A stretch of 64,000 nt of DNA from Diphasiastrum complanatum (Eukaryota > Streptophyta > Lycopodiopsida > Lycopodiales > Lycopodiaceae), in NCBI GenBank assembly GCA_029204225.1, contig CM055092.1, positions 70,278,252 through 70,342,251 of the forward strand, read 5' to 3'. The notes beneath the pieces were generated by a model that saw only the letters and a program-made list of their open reading frames with translations, made no database searches and was not told the DNA's origin. Positions 11,300 through 21,130 of this stretch are shown here, in pieces (position 1 is the first letter of the stretch; every line of letters begins with the position of its first letter). The position numbers were made by a program, and so were the translations under genes.

Positions 11300-12045
11300 A
11301 TTGAAGATATCGGTTCAACGCGACTGAATGATTTCGGTCAAGGACTAAACAAAAGTGCGCGCGTTGATCTGATATCATTTTGATGAGACTGAAATTTTCC
11401 ATGAGCAACACGTCAAAAGAGGCTGATATCACTTCATTGCACCTGAATGAATCCGACCGTGCAGTATAGGTGAAGGCGTGCGTTGATTCAATATTGCGAG
11501 AAAGAAGGAAAACAAAATGACGAGAGAGTTCAGAATAAAAAATCACGGAATCGAAATATAAAAAGTGGTGCCCATATTTGTATAGCCTATTCCTGTTGAT
11601 CACAGCCATACATTTGTCAAATAATGAATTGAGGAGCTATCCACTAGAGTGAGACAAATTTGTACCTCCGCCAGAATACATTAAATAGTCTAGCACTAGA
11701 TTCTCCGAATCATCATTAGCCCTGACCCTAAAATTTGTACCTACGTTGGAATACATTAAATAGTCTATCACTAGCCTCTCTGAATCATCATTAAGCAAAT
11801 ACTAAACAAATATTTAAGCACCATAAAGACGAAATTTTTTCTTGTGAGATAATTGTTCATTCAGAACATTTTCATAAGGTAGAGTATTTTGAAAGAGCCG
11901 ATATCAATTCCACGCGAGAGGACAAGTGCTTCACCGGAATAGATCAAATAGGCGCGCATTGATGAGATACTCTGATATGGCAAATTGGATATCGCGCCCG
12001 TTCCCAAAAAAAGATTTTTCAAATTGGATTGCGCATTGATTCGCT

Positions 12046-12157
12046 ATTGGAATGCATTGTGAATCATTAAAGCTTGCTTTGGGAGATTTCTCATACATCC
12101 AAAGCTAAAAAAATTTCTACTGAAGCAAGCTTTGATGGTTCATATTGCGTTCCAATA
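12046..12157. repeat. Hairpin A within the motif array
   Basis: The segment at 12046-12080 is inversely complementary to 12125-12157 with few mismatches, giving a stem of about 30 bp and a loop of about 45 nt. It begins TTGGAA and ends TTCCAA. It is a diverged paralogue of hairpin B: the loops share CATAC...AAAGCTAA. Confidence 0.6.
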
Positions 12158-12281
12158 TATTTTCAGTGCATCTCAGATATCGGATCAGCGTGCCTGTGAG
12201 AATAAAGTGATTTTCCACTTGAACTGCACGCGTGGAATCGCTATTGCAGAAAAAAAAGATTTTTGAAAATTGTCGAAATTA

Positions 12282-12390
12282 TTGGACGACATTATGCATG
12301 ATCAAATCTTGATTCGGTAGACTCTTCATACTGTCTAAAGCTAAGAAGAATCTATCGAGTCAAGCTCTGATCATTCATACTACCGTCCAA
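12282..12390. repeat. Hairpin B within the motif array
   Basis: The 39-nt arm at 12282-12320 is inversely complementary to 12352-12390, with a loop of about 31 nt. It begins TTGGACG and ends CGTCCAA. The stem has bulges and mismatches like a microRNA precursor, but no expression evidence exists here. Tandem relation to hairpin A indicates a duplicated unit of about 240 bp. Confidence 0.6.
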
Positions 12391-13060
12391 TATCGGTTCA
12401 GCACGCGAGAATAGCCTCTCTGGTTTACACATGCAGTATATGCGTGTCGATTCACTATTGGATGAAATAATGGCCATTGGAATTTTTCGAAATTATAATG
12501 ATTGAATATAAAAAAAATTAGATATTTATAGCATAACCTTGTCAATTTCAAAAATAAATTGTAGATGTGACGTACTTTTGTAGAATTAATTGTAGATGGA
12601 ATATACTTTTGTAGAAATTAATTGTGATCGTCATTAGCCATATCGACTAATCATTTTGATGACCGATGGATATTTAATTGGATTTGATTGACAAGCCTAT
12701 GAATATCTCGAAGTAATCATCACCGTAGTCCGAGCCTCAGAATTTCAAACCACCACGTATGCAATCATTTCGGATTTGCACTATATATACAGATGGGCGA
12801 TGCTTAAATTTTTTTGCTTAAAGTTTTTACCGTTCTCTACTTCCATGCGGTATCGATTCAGCGCGCCCAAAGCAACCTACCTATATTTCGCTTTTACTCG
12901 TGTGTGCTCATCTGCTCTCAGGTATCGGTTTGGTTTAAGTTCAGGTATCAGTTCGACGCACTCGACCTGATTTCTGATCCTGAGTTTTCCTTGTTCGCGC
13001 GCTGATCTAATATTGGATAGTAATGGTGCGGACTAAGCAAACAGCACGGATCCACCCTAG

Positions 13061-13082
13061 ACACACACACACACACACACAA
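13061..13082. repeat. (CA)n microsatellite
   Basis: Short CA run just upstream of the first recognisable coding block of methyltransferase gene 1. Confidence 0.9.
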
Positions 13083-13130
13083 AATTGCCAGGAGTCATAT
13101 CTAGAAATACTGGATCTCTTTCCAGTACCA

Positions 13131-14099
13131 TATGGCCACCACAAAGCGATATTACATCAGAGGGACTGAGAAGCGAAAGAACAAGGTAGTGTATTCACGA
13201 CTAAGGACAGAATTTCAAACATTCCAGCAGGAACTAACCTCTTTTCTACCTCCTTTCTATAGTCCAGAACTCCAATGAAGAATGGATTACCTTCTTTTAC
13301 CAAAACTTTTTGGCTATACTAAGAAACAATGGGAAAGTCCTTGGACTTTCTCTAATCTAAACACTTTTTGGGCCAAGCTAACAGTGCACCAAAAAGGTAT
13401 CCTTGCTCTTGCCATTGTTCAGAATAAGTTCAATGTGCAAACTAATTATATCCACGTTGTTACTGGATTTTTGTATATATATATCCTAGAGTATCTAAAA
13501 ACATTTGAAAACAATATTTTTCTTGCTCATATATGAAACTGAAAATGGTTGATGCAGAGGTAAAAAAATTTCAATATCGGTTCGACGCGCCCTTGTAGTA
13601 ATTGCTTGGTTTCTTTTCATATCGTATGCGTTGATCCGATATTCAAACAATATTTTTTGGATATCGGTTCGACGCGTGCTTGTTTCCGTTGTAGGTTAAT
13701 CCGATATTACATAATGTTAAAATTTTGTTACTAACTTTTGTTTATATTGAATACTGCAGTCCTCCCAACAGGTTGATTATGTCAGCTGTGGTTGATATAC
13801 AATATGCAATGCCAAATTCTTTTTCAATTGGCTTGCACTTCAAGATGGACTTCCCAATCTGGAAGAGCTAATCTTCGATTAATAACATTTAATTGTGTTT
13901 CTGTTTTTTTTTTCATAATCACATTCCTAATAACTAATCTTTGATTAATAACATTTAATTGTGTTTTTGTTTCTTTCAGTTTAAATGTCCGAAGGTCTCC
14001 CCAATGGAAATAATGCACTTCAGGCAGGAGACCATAAAGCTTGTGATCGAAAATTTATATCCAGCTGTAGTGGCAGAGTGTTCTCGTTGTGCAAGTCTT
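13131..14099 (+). pseudogene. Methyltransferase gene 1, 5' and middle coding blocks
   Basis: Several open blocks on the plus strand look like exons of the gene that ends at 18548. One starting at 13131 (MATTKRYYIRGTEKRKNKVV) ends FQQELTSFLPPFYSPEL. It is followed in another frame by LPKLFGYTKKQWESPWTFSN and FWAKLTVHQKGILALAIVQN. I associate a Trp/Tyr-rich helical segment of this sort with the region between ParB and methylase domains in this type of protein, from memory and without a search. Another block at about 13767-13860 contains PNSFSIGLHFKMDFPIWK. A block at about 13980-14090, after a pyrimidine-rich AG, is cut by the gypsy insertion. Frames are broken, so exon borders are uncertain. 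Inverted modules lie in the probable intron at 13570-13720. Confidence 0.42.
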
Positions 14100-14420
14100 G
14101 TTAATAAGATATAGGAGAGTTTGATGATCAGTGAAGAAGACAAAAACTTTTACCAGGAGATAATGACGAAACTTCTGAACCGCATACACCATTGCCAAAG
14201 CTTCACGCTCGGTAGTGGTATAATTGACTTCAGCAGGTACCAATTGTCTACTGAGAAATCAGATTGGATAATCCTTTTTGAATTCTCTCAGTTGGGTGAG
14301 CACTGCTCCAATGACATACTTGGATGCATCGGTATGCACATGGAATTCTTTGGAATAATCAGGAGCCCAGAGGATAGGTCATTGCTAAGGTCTTCTTTTA
14401 GTTGAATGAATGCGACTCGT
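14055..14420 (-). pseudogene. Gypsy RNase H domain
   Basis: The minus strand encodes YVIGAVLTQLREFKKDYPI, then FLSRQLVPAEVNYTTTEREA and FRHYLLVKVFVFFTDHQTLL. This is the classic RNase H start of Ty3 elements ('DAS...IGAVL.Q......I.F.SR.L..AE.NYTTTEREALA'). The catalytic region ending in TDHQ.L.YL is present. There is one in-frame stop. It is truncated after the TDH motif. Confidence 0.75.
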
Positions 14421-14990
14421 TGTTCATCAGTTCATTTGGGAACAACAACCACTTTATAGATTAATCATGCTTTATTAGCAAAATTGAGAATAAAAAATTG
14501 ATAGTAGTTGGCGTGGCCTAGGAAAGAATAAACTTCGCAAATGGTGCGTGGTTCGGGCAGATTTTAAATGATCAGGACCTTGTCAAGATCAGTTGCGATG
14601 TCGTTTCTTGAAATGATATGTCCTAACACATACCTAGATCTAGCATTTTTCAAAGTTCAGGGAGATGCCGAAGCGTTGACATTGGATAAAAATTTTCTCA
14701 AGCACAGATAGATGACGTGTTTCTTCTGAATGTGTGCTAAATCGTCCAAGTAAACTTCTAGGGTATCTCCCATCTACTGAGAAAAGGCAGCTTGCATAAC
14801 ACGTTGGAAAGTGCTAGGAGCTTTACAGAGACTGAAAGACATGACTTTCTAACAGAAGGTTTTCCATTCTATGGCAAAAGCGGTTTTATGTTGATCTTCT
14901 TCAGCAATTTGAATCATATTGTATCCACTAAAGCCATCCAAGAAGGAGTAGGCCTCATCTCCTGCTAGATTCTCTAAGATGGATTCTCCG
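14421..14990 (-). pseudogene. Gypsy reverse transcriptase, second half
   Basis: The minus strand reads GDEAYSFLDGFSGYNMIQIA (the first catalytic Asp region), EDQHKTAFAIEW, and farther left APSTFQRVMQAAF with VYLDDLAHI for the YLDD box. RT then grades into the connection region. Several stops and frameshifts are visible. The continuation of the N-terminal half at 16112 was interrupted by the solo LTR at 14996-16111. Confidence 0.72.
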
Positions 14991-14995
14991 AAAGG

Positions 14996-16111
14996 TGTTG
15001 GAAAGAGGGATGTGAAGAAGATAACTCGAAAAGAAAACAAACACAAAAAGAAACGGACTCGAAACTCAAAAAAGAAATGAACTCGAATGAAAATTGTTCA
15101 TGCGCATCGGAATAAGCTATTTCACTCTTTCCTCAAGCATGATTACGCCTATCAAACTCGAATAGAACATTAGTGATAGAAATCACGTTTGATCTGATTA
15201 TGTAGGCAAACATTAAGCATCAAAACATCAGAAAGATAATTTGTCGCGAACAGCTAGACTAATAATAATTCGCGAAGAGCAGACTACCAGATTAAGTAAT
15301 AAGAAAGCCAGACAGAATGTAGCAAAGCATTGCAATATTGACACAAATCTGAACGTAGAACAAACATAGTTGTAATCAAATTAAGTATAACGAAATATAT
15401 AGGCCAATAATGCAGGTGAGCACAAAACAATAGCGGACATAACCGCGTGCTTCACAAAGTTAATCACACAATTTGTAAAGGTGATGAACCTATTACTGAC
15501 GATACATTTCGAAGAAAGAATCAATGCACAAAAGCATCTACAATGTCAATCTCTGATTATCAGTGATGTTTCGTTCTCTCTCTTCTATTCTGATATCATT
15601 CTCATACTCTTCTAATACTGTTATGATACTTGTTCTCTGAATACACAGATGCTATTCAATATGTACATAATTTTTTACAGGTGTGCAGATGAAAAAGGTA
15701 CAAAAGTGGATGTGCTATCTGTGGGAGATCGTGGGTGGCTGCTGTCATTGTCAAATATGATTGCACAGTGCATGGGATGAGCATGAGAAGGCCGCGACTT
15801 CAACCTTCACTAAAATTAACGTTGGTGAAAATACGAAAAATGTGACACTCTAACAAATGTCTTAAAAATTGATATACAAGGTACCTTCGCTTATCGATTA
15901 GGACACCTTTGGCATTTGTAGGGCAGTGTCATCTTTTTAGCCTTTCTCGCCTGTGGAAATTTACTTGTATTTATGCAGACAGTCATGTTTTTCGCTTGTC
16001 TTATTTTACATGTAAATATGCAGACTGTGCGACAACACAAGTAAAATACAGTAGCATGAATGGAGGCAGATTAACATAGAATTTAGGAGAGTAAAGGAGA
16101 TAAATCCAACA
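14996..16111. mobile_element. Solo LTR (Ty1-copia type) with AAAGG target duplication
   Basis: The 1116 bp insert starts TGTTGG and ends CCAACA, perfect 6 bp inverted ends with TG...CA. It is flanked on both sides by AAAGG (14991-14995 and 16112-16116). It interrupts the RT codons of the host gypsy element; removing it and one AAAGG brings the two RT halves together at FPLPF. It contains GTCGCGAACA and ATTCGCGAAGAG near 15242-15290, like the motifs in the copia LTR at 48567-49566, so they probably belong to related families. Confidence 0.85.
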
Positions 16112-16420
16112 AAAGGTAATGGAAAATGATGACGTTTTGTGACGACATTAAATTTTTTAAAGTCGACACAGATGCAGAGTTTTCCATTTTTCTTAGGAAT
16201 GATGATGATTGGGGAGACCCACTCAGTATGTTCAATTTCGTAGATGAATGCAGCATCTAACAAGCATTGTAATTTTCTTTGATTTTGGCCTTGTAGATCA
16301 GATTACATCTGTAGGGACGGCTAGCAGTTAGTCTCGCAGCCGGTTTAAGGGGGATACGATGATGTACAACTACTTGGGGTGATACTCCTTTCATGTCTTT
16401 ATAGGACCAAGCAAAGACAT
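16112..16420 (-). pseudogene. Gypsy reverse transcriptase, first half
   Basis: The minus strand encodes LLDAAFIYEIEHTEWVSPII followed by IPKKNGKLCICVDFKKFN and VVTKRHHFPLPF. This corresponds to RT blocks 1-2 of Ty3 elements ('LL..GFI.PI....WVSP.V.V.KKNGK.R.CVDFR.LN..T..D.FPLPF'). Degenerate sequence upstream, around 16290-16420, still resembles the pre-RT segment with a 'H.IPLK.G' motif. Confidence 0.75.
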
Positions 16421-16505
16421 GTCAATATTTGCATAGAAGCTTCTCAAGCCTTCTGTGTTGTTCCCAATTGAGATGAGCCCCGACGTGGACAATGTATTCG
16501 TTACT

Positions 16506-17328
16506 TTAGTTGGGCTCACTCAAGGAGAGAGTGATGGTTCGAGCAGGGCCTTTGTAAGGTGAATTACCATTTGGCTCATGTTGAGCTTGTGGTAATTGGA
16601 TGGTCACATCCTCGATCATATAGTCTTTAAAATATGCAGGCACATTATGTGCTGGGGATTCGAGGGGGGCCTTGCCTTTCAACTGTCTCGATGGTGATTT
16701 GGGAGGTTCAGGGATTGGCGTATGAGGTAATGCCATATCAGGAACTTCCCTAGCAGTGGTAAGGTCTCCAAGCGGCTGGATTTGAAGAGGTTTCTTCATC
16801 TTTTCTTTCATGGTATTGCCATGAGGTTGTGGCTTCGGAGGACGTGAGGTGTGTGGATGAGGAAGTGGTGGCACATCATGGAGGATCTCGTCGTCGATGA
16901 AAAATTGTTTCCTCCTCATAAAGGTCCTATGGATAGTTTGGTCGTTTGACATGGTATAGCTTGGTATCAGGTTTTTCGACCGTAACCTTGGCAACTGGTT
17001 CCACTTTGAATGAATGCTGTAGAAAGGCCTTGAGTGGAAGTGCCTCCATGTAGTTGAGGATCTGAATATAAAAAATGTCCAAATCTTCTGGACAATTTTG
17101 AATTCGTAAGACATTTTTGTCATCTACGAATAAATCTTCTGATTCATCAGTAGGTAGCCATGCAACATTTAACAACTCATCATTGTGTGGCAGAATATCA
17201 ATAAAATTGATATTAATGATAAGGGTGTCTAGATCAAAAAATTGTTTGTTATCGGCCAGAGAAGTATGGGTACAATCATCCTGATGTTGAGCACAATAAT
17301 CGGCATTCACGCAATCAATGGTAGTCAA
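16506..17328 (-). pseudogene. Gypsy protease-RT linker region (Pro-rich)
   Basis: Two overlapping minus-strand frames cover this part. One, at 17328-16927, is acidic and contains NVAWLPTDESEDLFVDD. The other, ending at 16506, is rich in Pro with HDVPPLPHPHTSRPPKPQPH. They lie between the protease and RT of the nested element, where Tat/Athila-like plant Ty3 elements have long poorly conserved linkers. A frameshift joins them. No enzymatic motif is seen. Confidence 0.5.
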
Positions 17329-17337
17329 ACTGTGACT

Positions 17338-17793
17338 CTAGTTTATGATATCAGTAGATTCAACATAATGACCTTTCTCTTGAGTGGACTGGTATGGCTC
17401 AAATACTAAATTAGTAGTAGAGGATCCCTTGTCGTGGAAACATGCGAGTTTGAGTTTGCCAGATGAATCAATGGTAACAGAGTTGTCTTTATTACCAAAT
17501 GTGACTCGTCCTTTGCTCCAGTCGTGAACGACTCTTGCATTGGTGAGCCATGGGCGACCAAGTAGTAACTCGTAGGAATAGGCATTTCTAGGGATATCGA
17601 GTACGACTAGGTCTATAGAAAATTTCAGGCCTCCTAGTTTGATCAAAACTTGTGGGAGGAAACCGGTAGGTCGGAATAAAAACTTTTTCAGTCCGCACCA
17701 TTTCCAAGCAATTGAGGTTTTTCTTTTATGTGTTTCATGATACCAAAACTCTTTAAAAATTTTCATGATAAGTATGTTTGTTCGCAAATGCAT
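17338..17793 (-). pseudogene. Gypsy aspartic protease region
   Basis: The minus strand encodes LIKLGGLKFSIDLVVLDIPR and then YELLLGRPWLTNARVVHDWS. The segment LLLGRPWL matches the conserved 'LGRPWL' block after the active site in plant Ty3 proteases. The catalytic D-S/T-G itself is not visible at the N-terminal side, which merges with the host gene's exon region, so the domain is incomplete. Confidence 0.6.
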
Positions 17794-18548
17794 TTTATGG
17801 ACGTAGATATTTTGTCAAGACAAGGTTTTATGCTGTTGATGCATCGCAATCGGGCTAAGATATTTGATTCCACTTTTCACCTCCCACACTTAGAGTGGTC
17901 TGTGTATAACAAAACAGGTAAGCCAGTTCGGGGTAGTGCTGAGAAAAGCGAGTATTTCGTGCTTTTTCTTATGTCTGCTACTTTTTGCTGGGAGGGAGGC
18001 ATAGTTCTGGATCTCTTAGTAGGCACAGGTACTTTGGTTCAGGATGCACGAAAGGCAAGTGTCCATATTTGCAGTATGGACAGCGACATTGAATGTGTTT
18101 CATGGTTGAAAGAAAACAGAGGTGAAAAATTTTGAAACAATACTCATTGTTCAGAGTTCAATTTTTGTATAGAGACTTGTGCTGACCATAATATTGCACA
18201 TAAACTTGTACATAATTTGTAATTTTGTAGGTCTGGAGCCTGTAGAAGCCGTTAGGAGTCTCGAGGTCGAGGAGAGCCCCATCCTACTAGAGTTTGGGTC
18301 TATGGCATTTGAGCCGGGCTCTCCAGGAGCATAGTGAGCATTTTGTTACTGCTATGTCTTTCGTTATTTTCTGATATGTCCTACATCATTTAAGGTTTTT
18401 TAGTTTCTTGCCTTGCTATGCTGAATCTTTGGCCAGAGAATTGCAACAGACGGAGAGCGCAAATGCAAGACCCATTCGAAAGCAAAGACCCAGTCGCAAG
18501 TGCATATTTGTTGACGATGAAGCTTTGGTAGTATCTGACGAGGATTAG
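17762..18548 (+). CDS. Methyltransferase gene 1, last exons: SAM-binding part of a DNA amino-methyltransferase
   Basis: The reading frame gives KTGKPVRGSAEKSEYFVLF then GGIVLDLLVGTGTLVQDARK (SAM-binding motif I, G-x-G) and SVHICSMDSDIE, matching the 'D.F.GSGT...A...GR.....E.D' end of beta-class N4/N6 DNA methyltransferases. Three exons join in frame with canonical sites: donor after 18121, acceptor before 18231; donor after 18333, acceptor before 18404; stop at 18546-18548. The tail is basic then acidic, ending FVDDEALVVSDED. The splice junctions and frame are intact, unlike the copy at 40.9-44.6 kb. The upstream border is unclear because the gypsy element ends at about 17760. The catalytic (D/N)PPY motif must have lain upstream and is not seen. 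Confidence 0.58.
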
Positions 18549-18968
18549 TTCCTCTATTTGCATTTTGGGGATAATATTTCGGAATACTTTGAGGATTGAA
18601 GAATATATATCTGATACTATTTTCTATAATGAAGAAACATTTATGTTATGTTCAAGTTGTCTTTACGTTTGTCATGAAGTTCGTCTGGAAGTTTAGGCAT
18701 TCGTTGACCAACTGTTGTTTCGATATGAGTTTACAACATTTTTTCAGTCACTTTGTATATAACTACCTTATGCCTTTTAGACTTCTGCTTGAAATACAAT
18801 CATTTATTGTTTAAAGATCTTTTTTAAGTATACATGTTCTGGTACATATCAAAGATACATGTCAATATGAACTGGGCACTATGAGACTAGAAGAAGGCTG
18901 ATTAAATTATCTCGCTCTAAGTATCGGCTTATAGTTTGTTCGGGATATTTTGGGAATGGTTCTGTGTG

Positions 18969-18970
<2 letters not shown>

Positions 18971-19006
<36 letters not shown>
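18971..19006. repeat. (CA)n microsatellite
   Basis: Uninterrupted CA run. Confidence 0.95.
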
Positions 19007-19009
<3 letters not shown>

Positions 19010-19169
19010 TGGCCACATGCTCACCACATCATTTGAGATAAAAATCTCTCAAGGAATCCTAGAGGCATTTTCGCTACATGCATTTATTAAGGACCATAAA
19101 GTCATGTATAAGTTCTTAGAACATAATAACATGAAATGACCATGTGGCTTGACACGCTCTCTTGTTAGT

Positions 19170-19275
19170 CTTAGTTTAAAAAAATATTCAGCTCTTCCAG
19201 TGATCTATTCTTAACTATTTTTCTTAGTTGTAAAAAACTTTTAGCTCTTCTAGTGACCTATTCTTAACTATTCTA
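19170..19275. repeat. 53 bp tandem duplication
   Basis: Two copies of a unit containing AGCTCTTC.AGTGA.CTATT and TTAACTATT lie head to tail at about 19170-19222 and 19223-19275. Confidence 0.65.
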
Positions 19276-19900
19276 GAGACCATTAAGAAATAGCCTTGCC
19301 TTTGTAATTTCAAGCCAAAAACTTGCCAACTAAATGGGTTCAGTAGGTCTTTCTTGTTTGTTCCGATATAAAGACTTTCATATAAGAAGTATCTCAATGG
19401 TTCCAATAGGTCTTACTTCTTTGTTCCAATAGTATCTTTAGTGATATATCATTTTGAGCATCACTCAATTATCAGTATTTTTTGAGGAGTGAACTCCTTT
19501 TTAAAGAGATGAGTAATATGTGAGAAATACAAGAATGTATGGAAGTTACATTTTATAACAGAGTGTATGGAAATTGCATGTTACTTGCTACATTTTAAAC
19601 TTCCATGCCATTCCCTAGCCAGAGACCTCCATTTGCTAGCATGCCACGCGCTATGAAATTTCGCAAGCAAGATACAAGGAAAATTTGCAAAACTTGCAAA
19701 TGATTTACTCGTAGAATGTCAAAACCCACCTCAACACACTATGGTTTTTTATTAACAGAATTTTCATAAGTACATTGAAAGTGTCTCCATGAGTACCAAA
19801 TTTTACCAAAGAAAATATTTATGGAATTTTAAATTTCTACTTCAGCCATTATTGGGCAGATTGGATGTGTTGTAAAGCTACCTTTACAAGCTTTACTTCC

Positions 19901-20013
19901 GGCGCCATCGGCGCCAGCTATGTCCCCGGCGCCAGCAGCGCCCCTGCTGCTCCCGGCGCCAACGGCGCCGGCGCCGCTCCCGGCGCCACTGTGACCAGAA
20001 TCCAGCCGGCGCC
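19901..20013. repeat. GC-rich cluster of GGCGCC palindromes
   Basis: Eight GGCGCC hexamers occur in 113 bp within AT-rich surroundings. A minus-strand frame through it reads as Gly/Ala repeats, which is a by-product of the repeat. It marks the start of a GC-rich island running to about 21130. Confidence 0.75.
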
Positions 20014-21130
20014 AAGTTCCTATGGCTGAAAATCTTTGATCGGTTCTAGCGAAGTCCAGAGAGCTCAGATCGATGTGCAATCACCTCACACGATCTAGGC
20101 ATGATTAAAGGAAGCCTGGGGATCAATAAAATCTAGAGAGAGAAAATGACTTTCTAGAAAGAGAAAATCCTAGAGAGAGAAAAACGTGCTTTACCAGCTT
20201 GGGTAGAGTGCTTGGTATGAGGGGGGGTGCCGAATCACACCAATACTATAGGGGAGTGCGGGTTGCGACTCAGGGCGAGCTCCAACCAAGTCTCAGCCTC
20301 CCTTGCTGGAATGTTGTCATGGCTCTCGCCTTGGCATGCTAGCGCCCCGGAGACTAGGGTCGGTCACACACTTGAAATGTAACCTTCTCAGATTTATCAA
20401 TAAAGTGGGATTTTTCTCAAACTGACTCTGATTACCTTCTGGGTTTCAGTGTTCGGTAAAAGCGCCAGTTGTAAGGCCGCTTTCAAAATTTTTAACTTGG
20501 CACATAGCTGAGGGTCGTATCTCGGGACGCCAGCGGTATGCCGTCGGGACCATTCGGTCCGTGGCGCCAGCGGTATGCTGTCAGGACCATTTGGTCCAGG
20601 AACTGGTTGTTTCCATATCTGTCGCGGCTTGTGGTTCTGAGTGTTCCTTGCATGAACGTGAATGGGTTAAGCTCTTGGGGAACGGGCTCTAACTTGTCGG
20701 CTGAGTTGGATGGCTTGCTTGGGTGGATGTTACCTGTTTATGGCTGTCCAGTCTGGCGTGGCGCCAGGTTGGCTTCCAGCGCTCGTGACGAAGCTTTCAG
20801 TTGGTTAAGTCTGATGTAAGTCAGACCGCTTGCTTGGAATGGATGTTACTCGTTTGTAACGAAGCTTCGAGTTGGTTAAGTTTGATGTATGTCGGGCGGC
20901 TTGCTTGGAGGGAAGTCACCCACGTCGGGACCCCCGATCTGGCATGGCGCCAGGTTGGATCTCAATGTTGGTTTGCGGAACTTCAAGTTGGTTAAGTCTG
21001 ATCGTTGTTGGCGAGTTGGCTGCTTGTATGTCAAGTGGGTTTGGATGGCAATAGTTGAAGGCTGGGAAGCTAAGTCGTGGGTCCCGGCTCCCTTTGGGAT
21101 GCCTGCGCTACAGGATGCCCAAACTGTGAA
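20014..21130. repeat. GC-rich island, possibly LTR/5' region of a retroelement, with tandem repeats
   Basis: Base composition is clearly higher in G+C than the flanks. An AATAAA signal lies near 20399. Tandem units include a 37 bp pair at 20528-20601 (CGCCAGCGGTATG...) and a 71 bp unit (ACGAAGCTT.NAGTTGGTTAA) at 20788 and 20859 with a third partial copy near 20976. No coding domain is recognised. It may be an LTR or untranslated leader of an otherwise lost element. Confidence 0.4.

Larger units (their letters stand above)
11300..13720. promoter_or_regulatory. Array of inverted modules ATATCGGTTCGACGCGC / GCGCGTTGATCCGATAT
   Basis: About ten variants of ATATCGGNTCNACGCG and its inverse complement occur here, usually as facing pairs 30-60 bp apart. 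Clear pairs lie near 11308-11390, 11900-11980, 12176-12246, 12383-12464, 12944-13018, 13573-13645 and 13658-13712. The array occupies the space between two divergent genes and continues into what seems to be an intron of the right-hand gene (13570-13720). Arrays of short motifs in both orientations near gene ends are known as transposase-binding subterminal repeats in CACTA-type elements, so that role is plausible, but the binding protein is unknown. Confidence 0.6.
14100..17760 (-). mobile_element. Ty3/gypsy retrotransposon (internal region) nested in methyltransferase gene 1
   Basis: Minus-strand order from right to left is aspartic protease (17338-17793), Pro-rich linker (16506-17328), RT (16112-16420 and 14421-14990) and RNase H (14055-14420). 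Gag, integrase and LTRs are missing, so it is a truncated internal fragment. It separates the 5' blocks of methyltransferase gene 1 from its last exons. The RT is itself split by a solo LTR. Exact ends are uncertain by about 50 bp. Confidence 0.7.
18549..19829. other. AT-rich sequence with minor repeats; no gene recognised
   Basis: Holds a (CA)n run at 18971-19006 and a 53 bp tandem duplication at about 19170-19275. The segment at 19620-19740 resembles 63880-63990 (both contain TTTACTCG.AGA.TGTCAAAA), so it is a dispersed repeat. I see no coding similarity. Confidence 0.4.

Noticed and set aside
11300-13720. CRISPR-like array
   Set aside because: Motifs are inverted pairs with irregular spacing and diverged units in plant-type DNA; not direct repeats with uniform spacers.
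19829-20080. Gly/Ala-repeat minus-strand frame
   Set aside because: Produced by the GGCGCC cluster; no flanking protein similarity.
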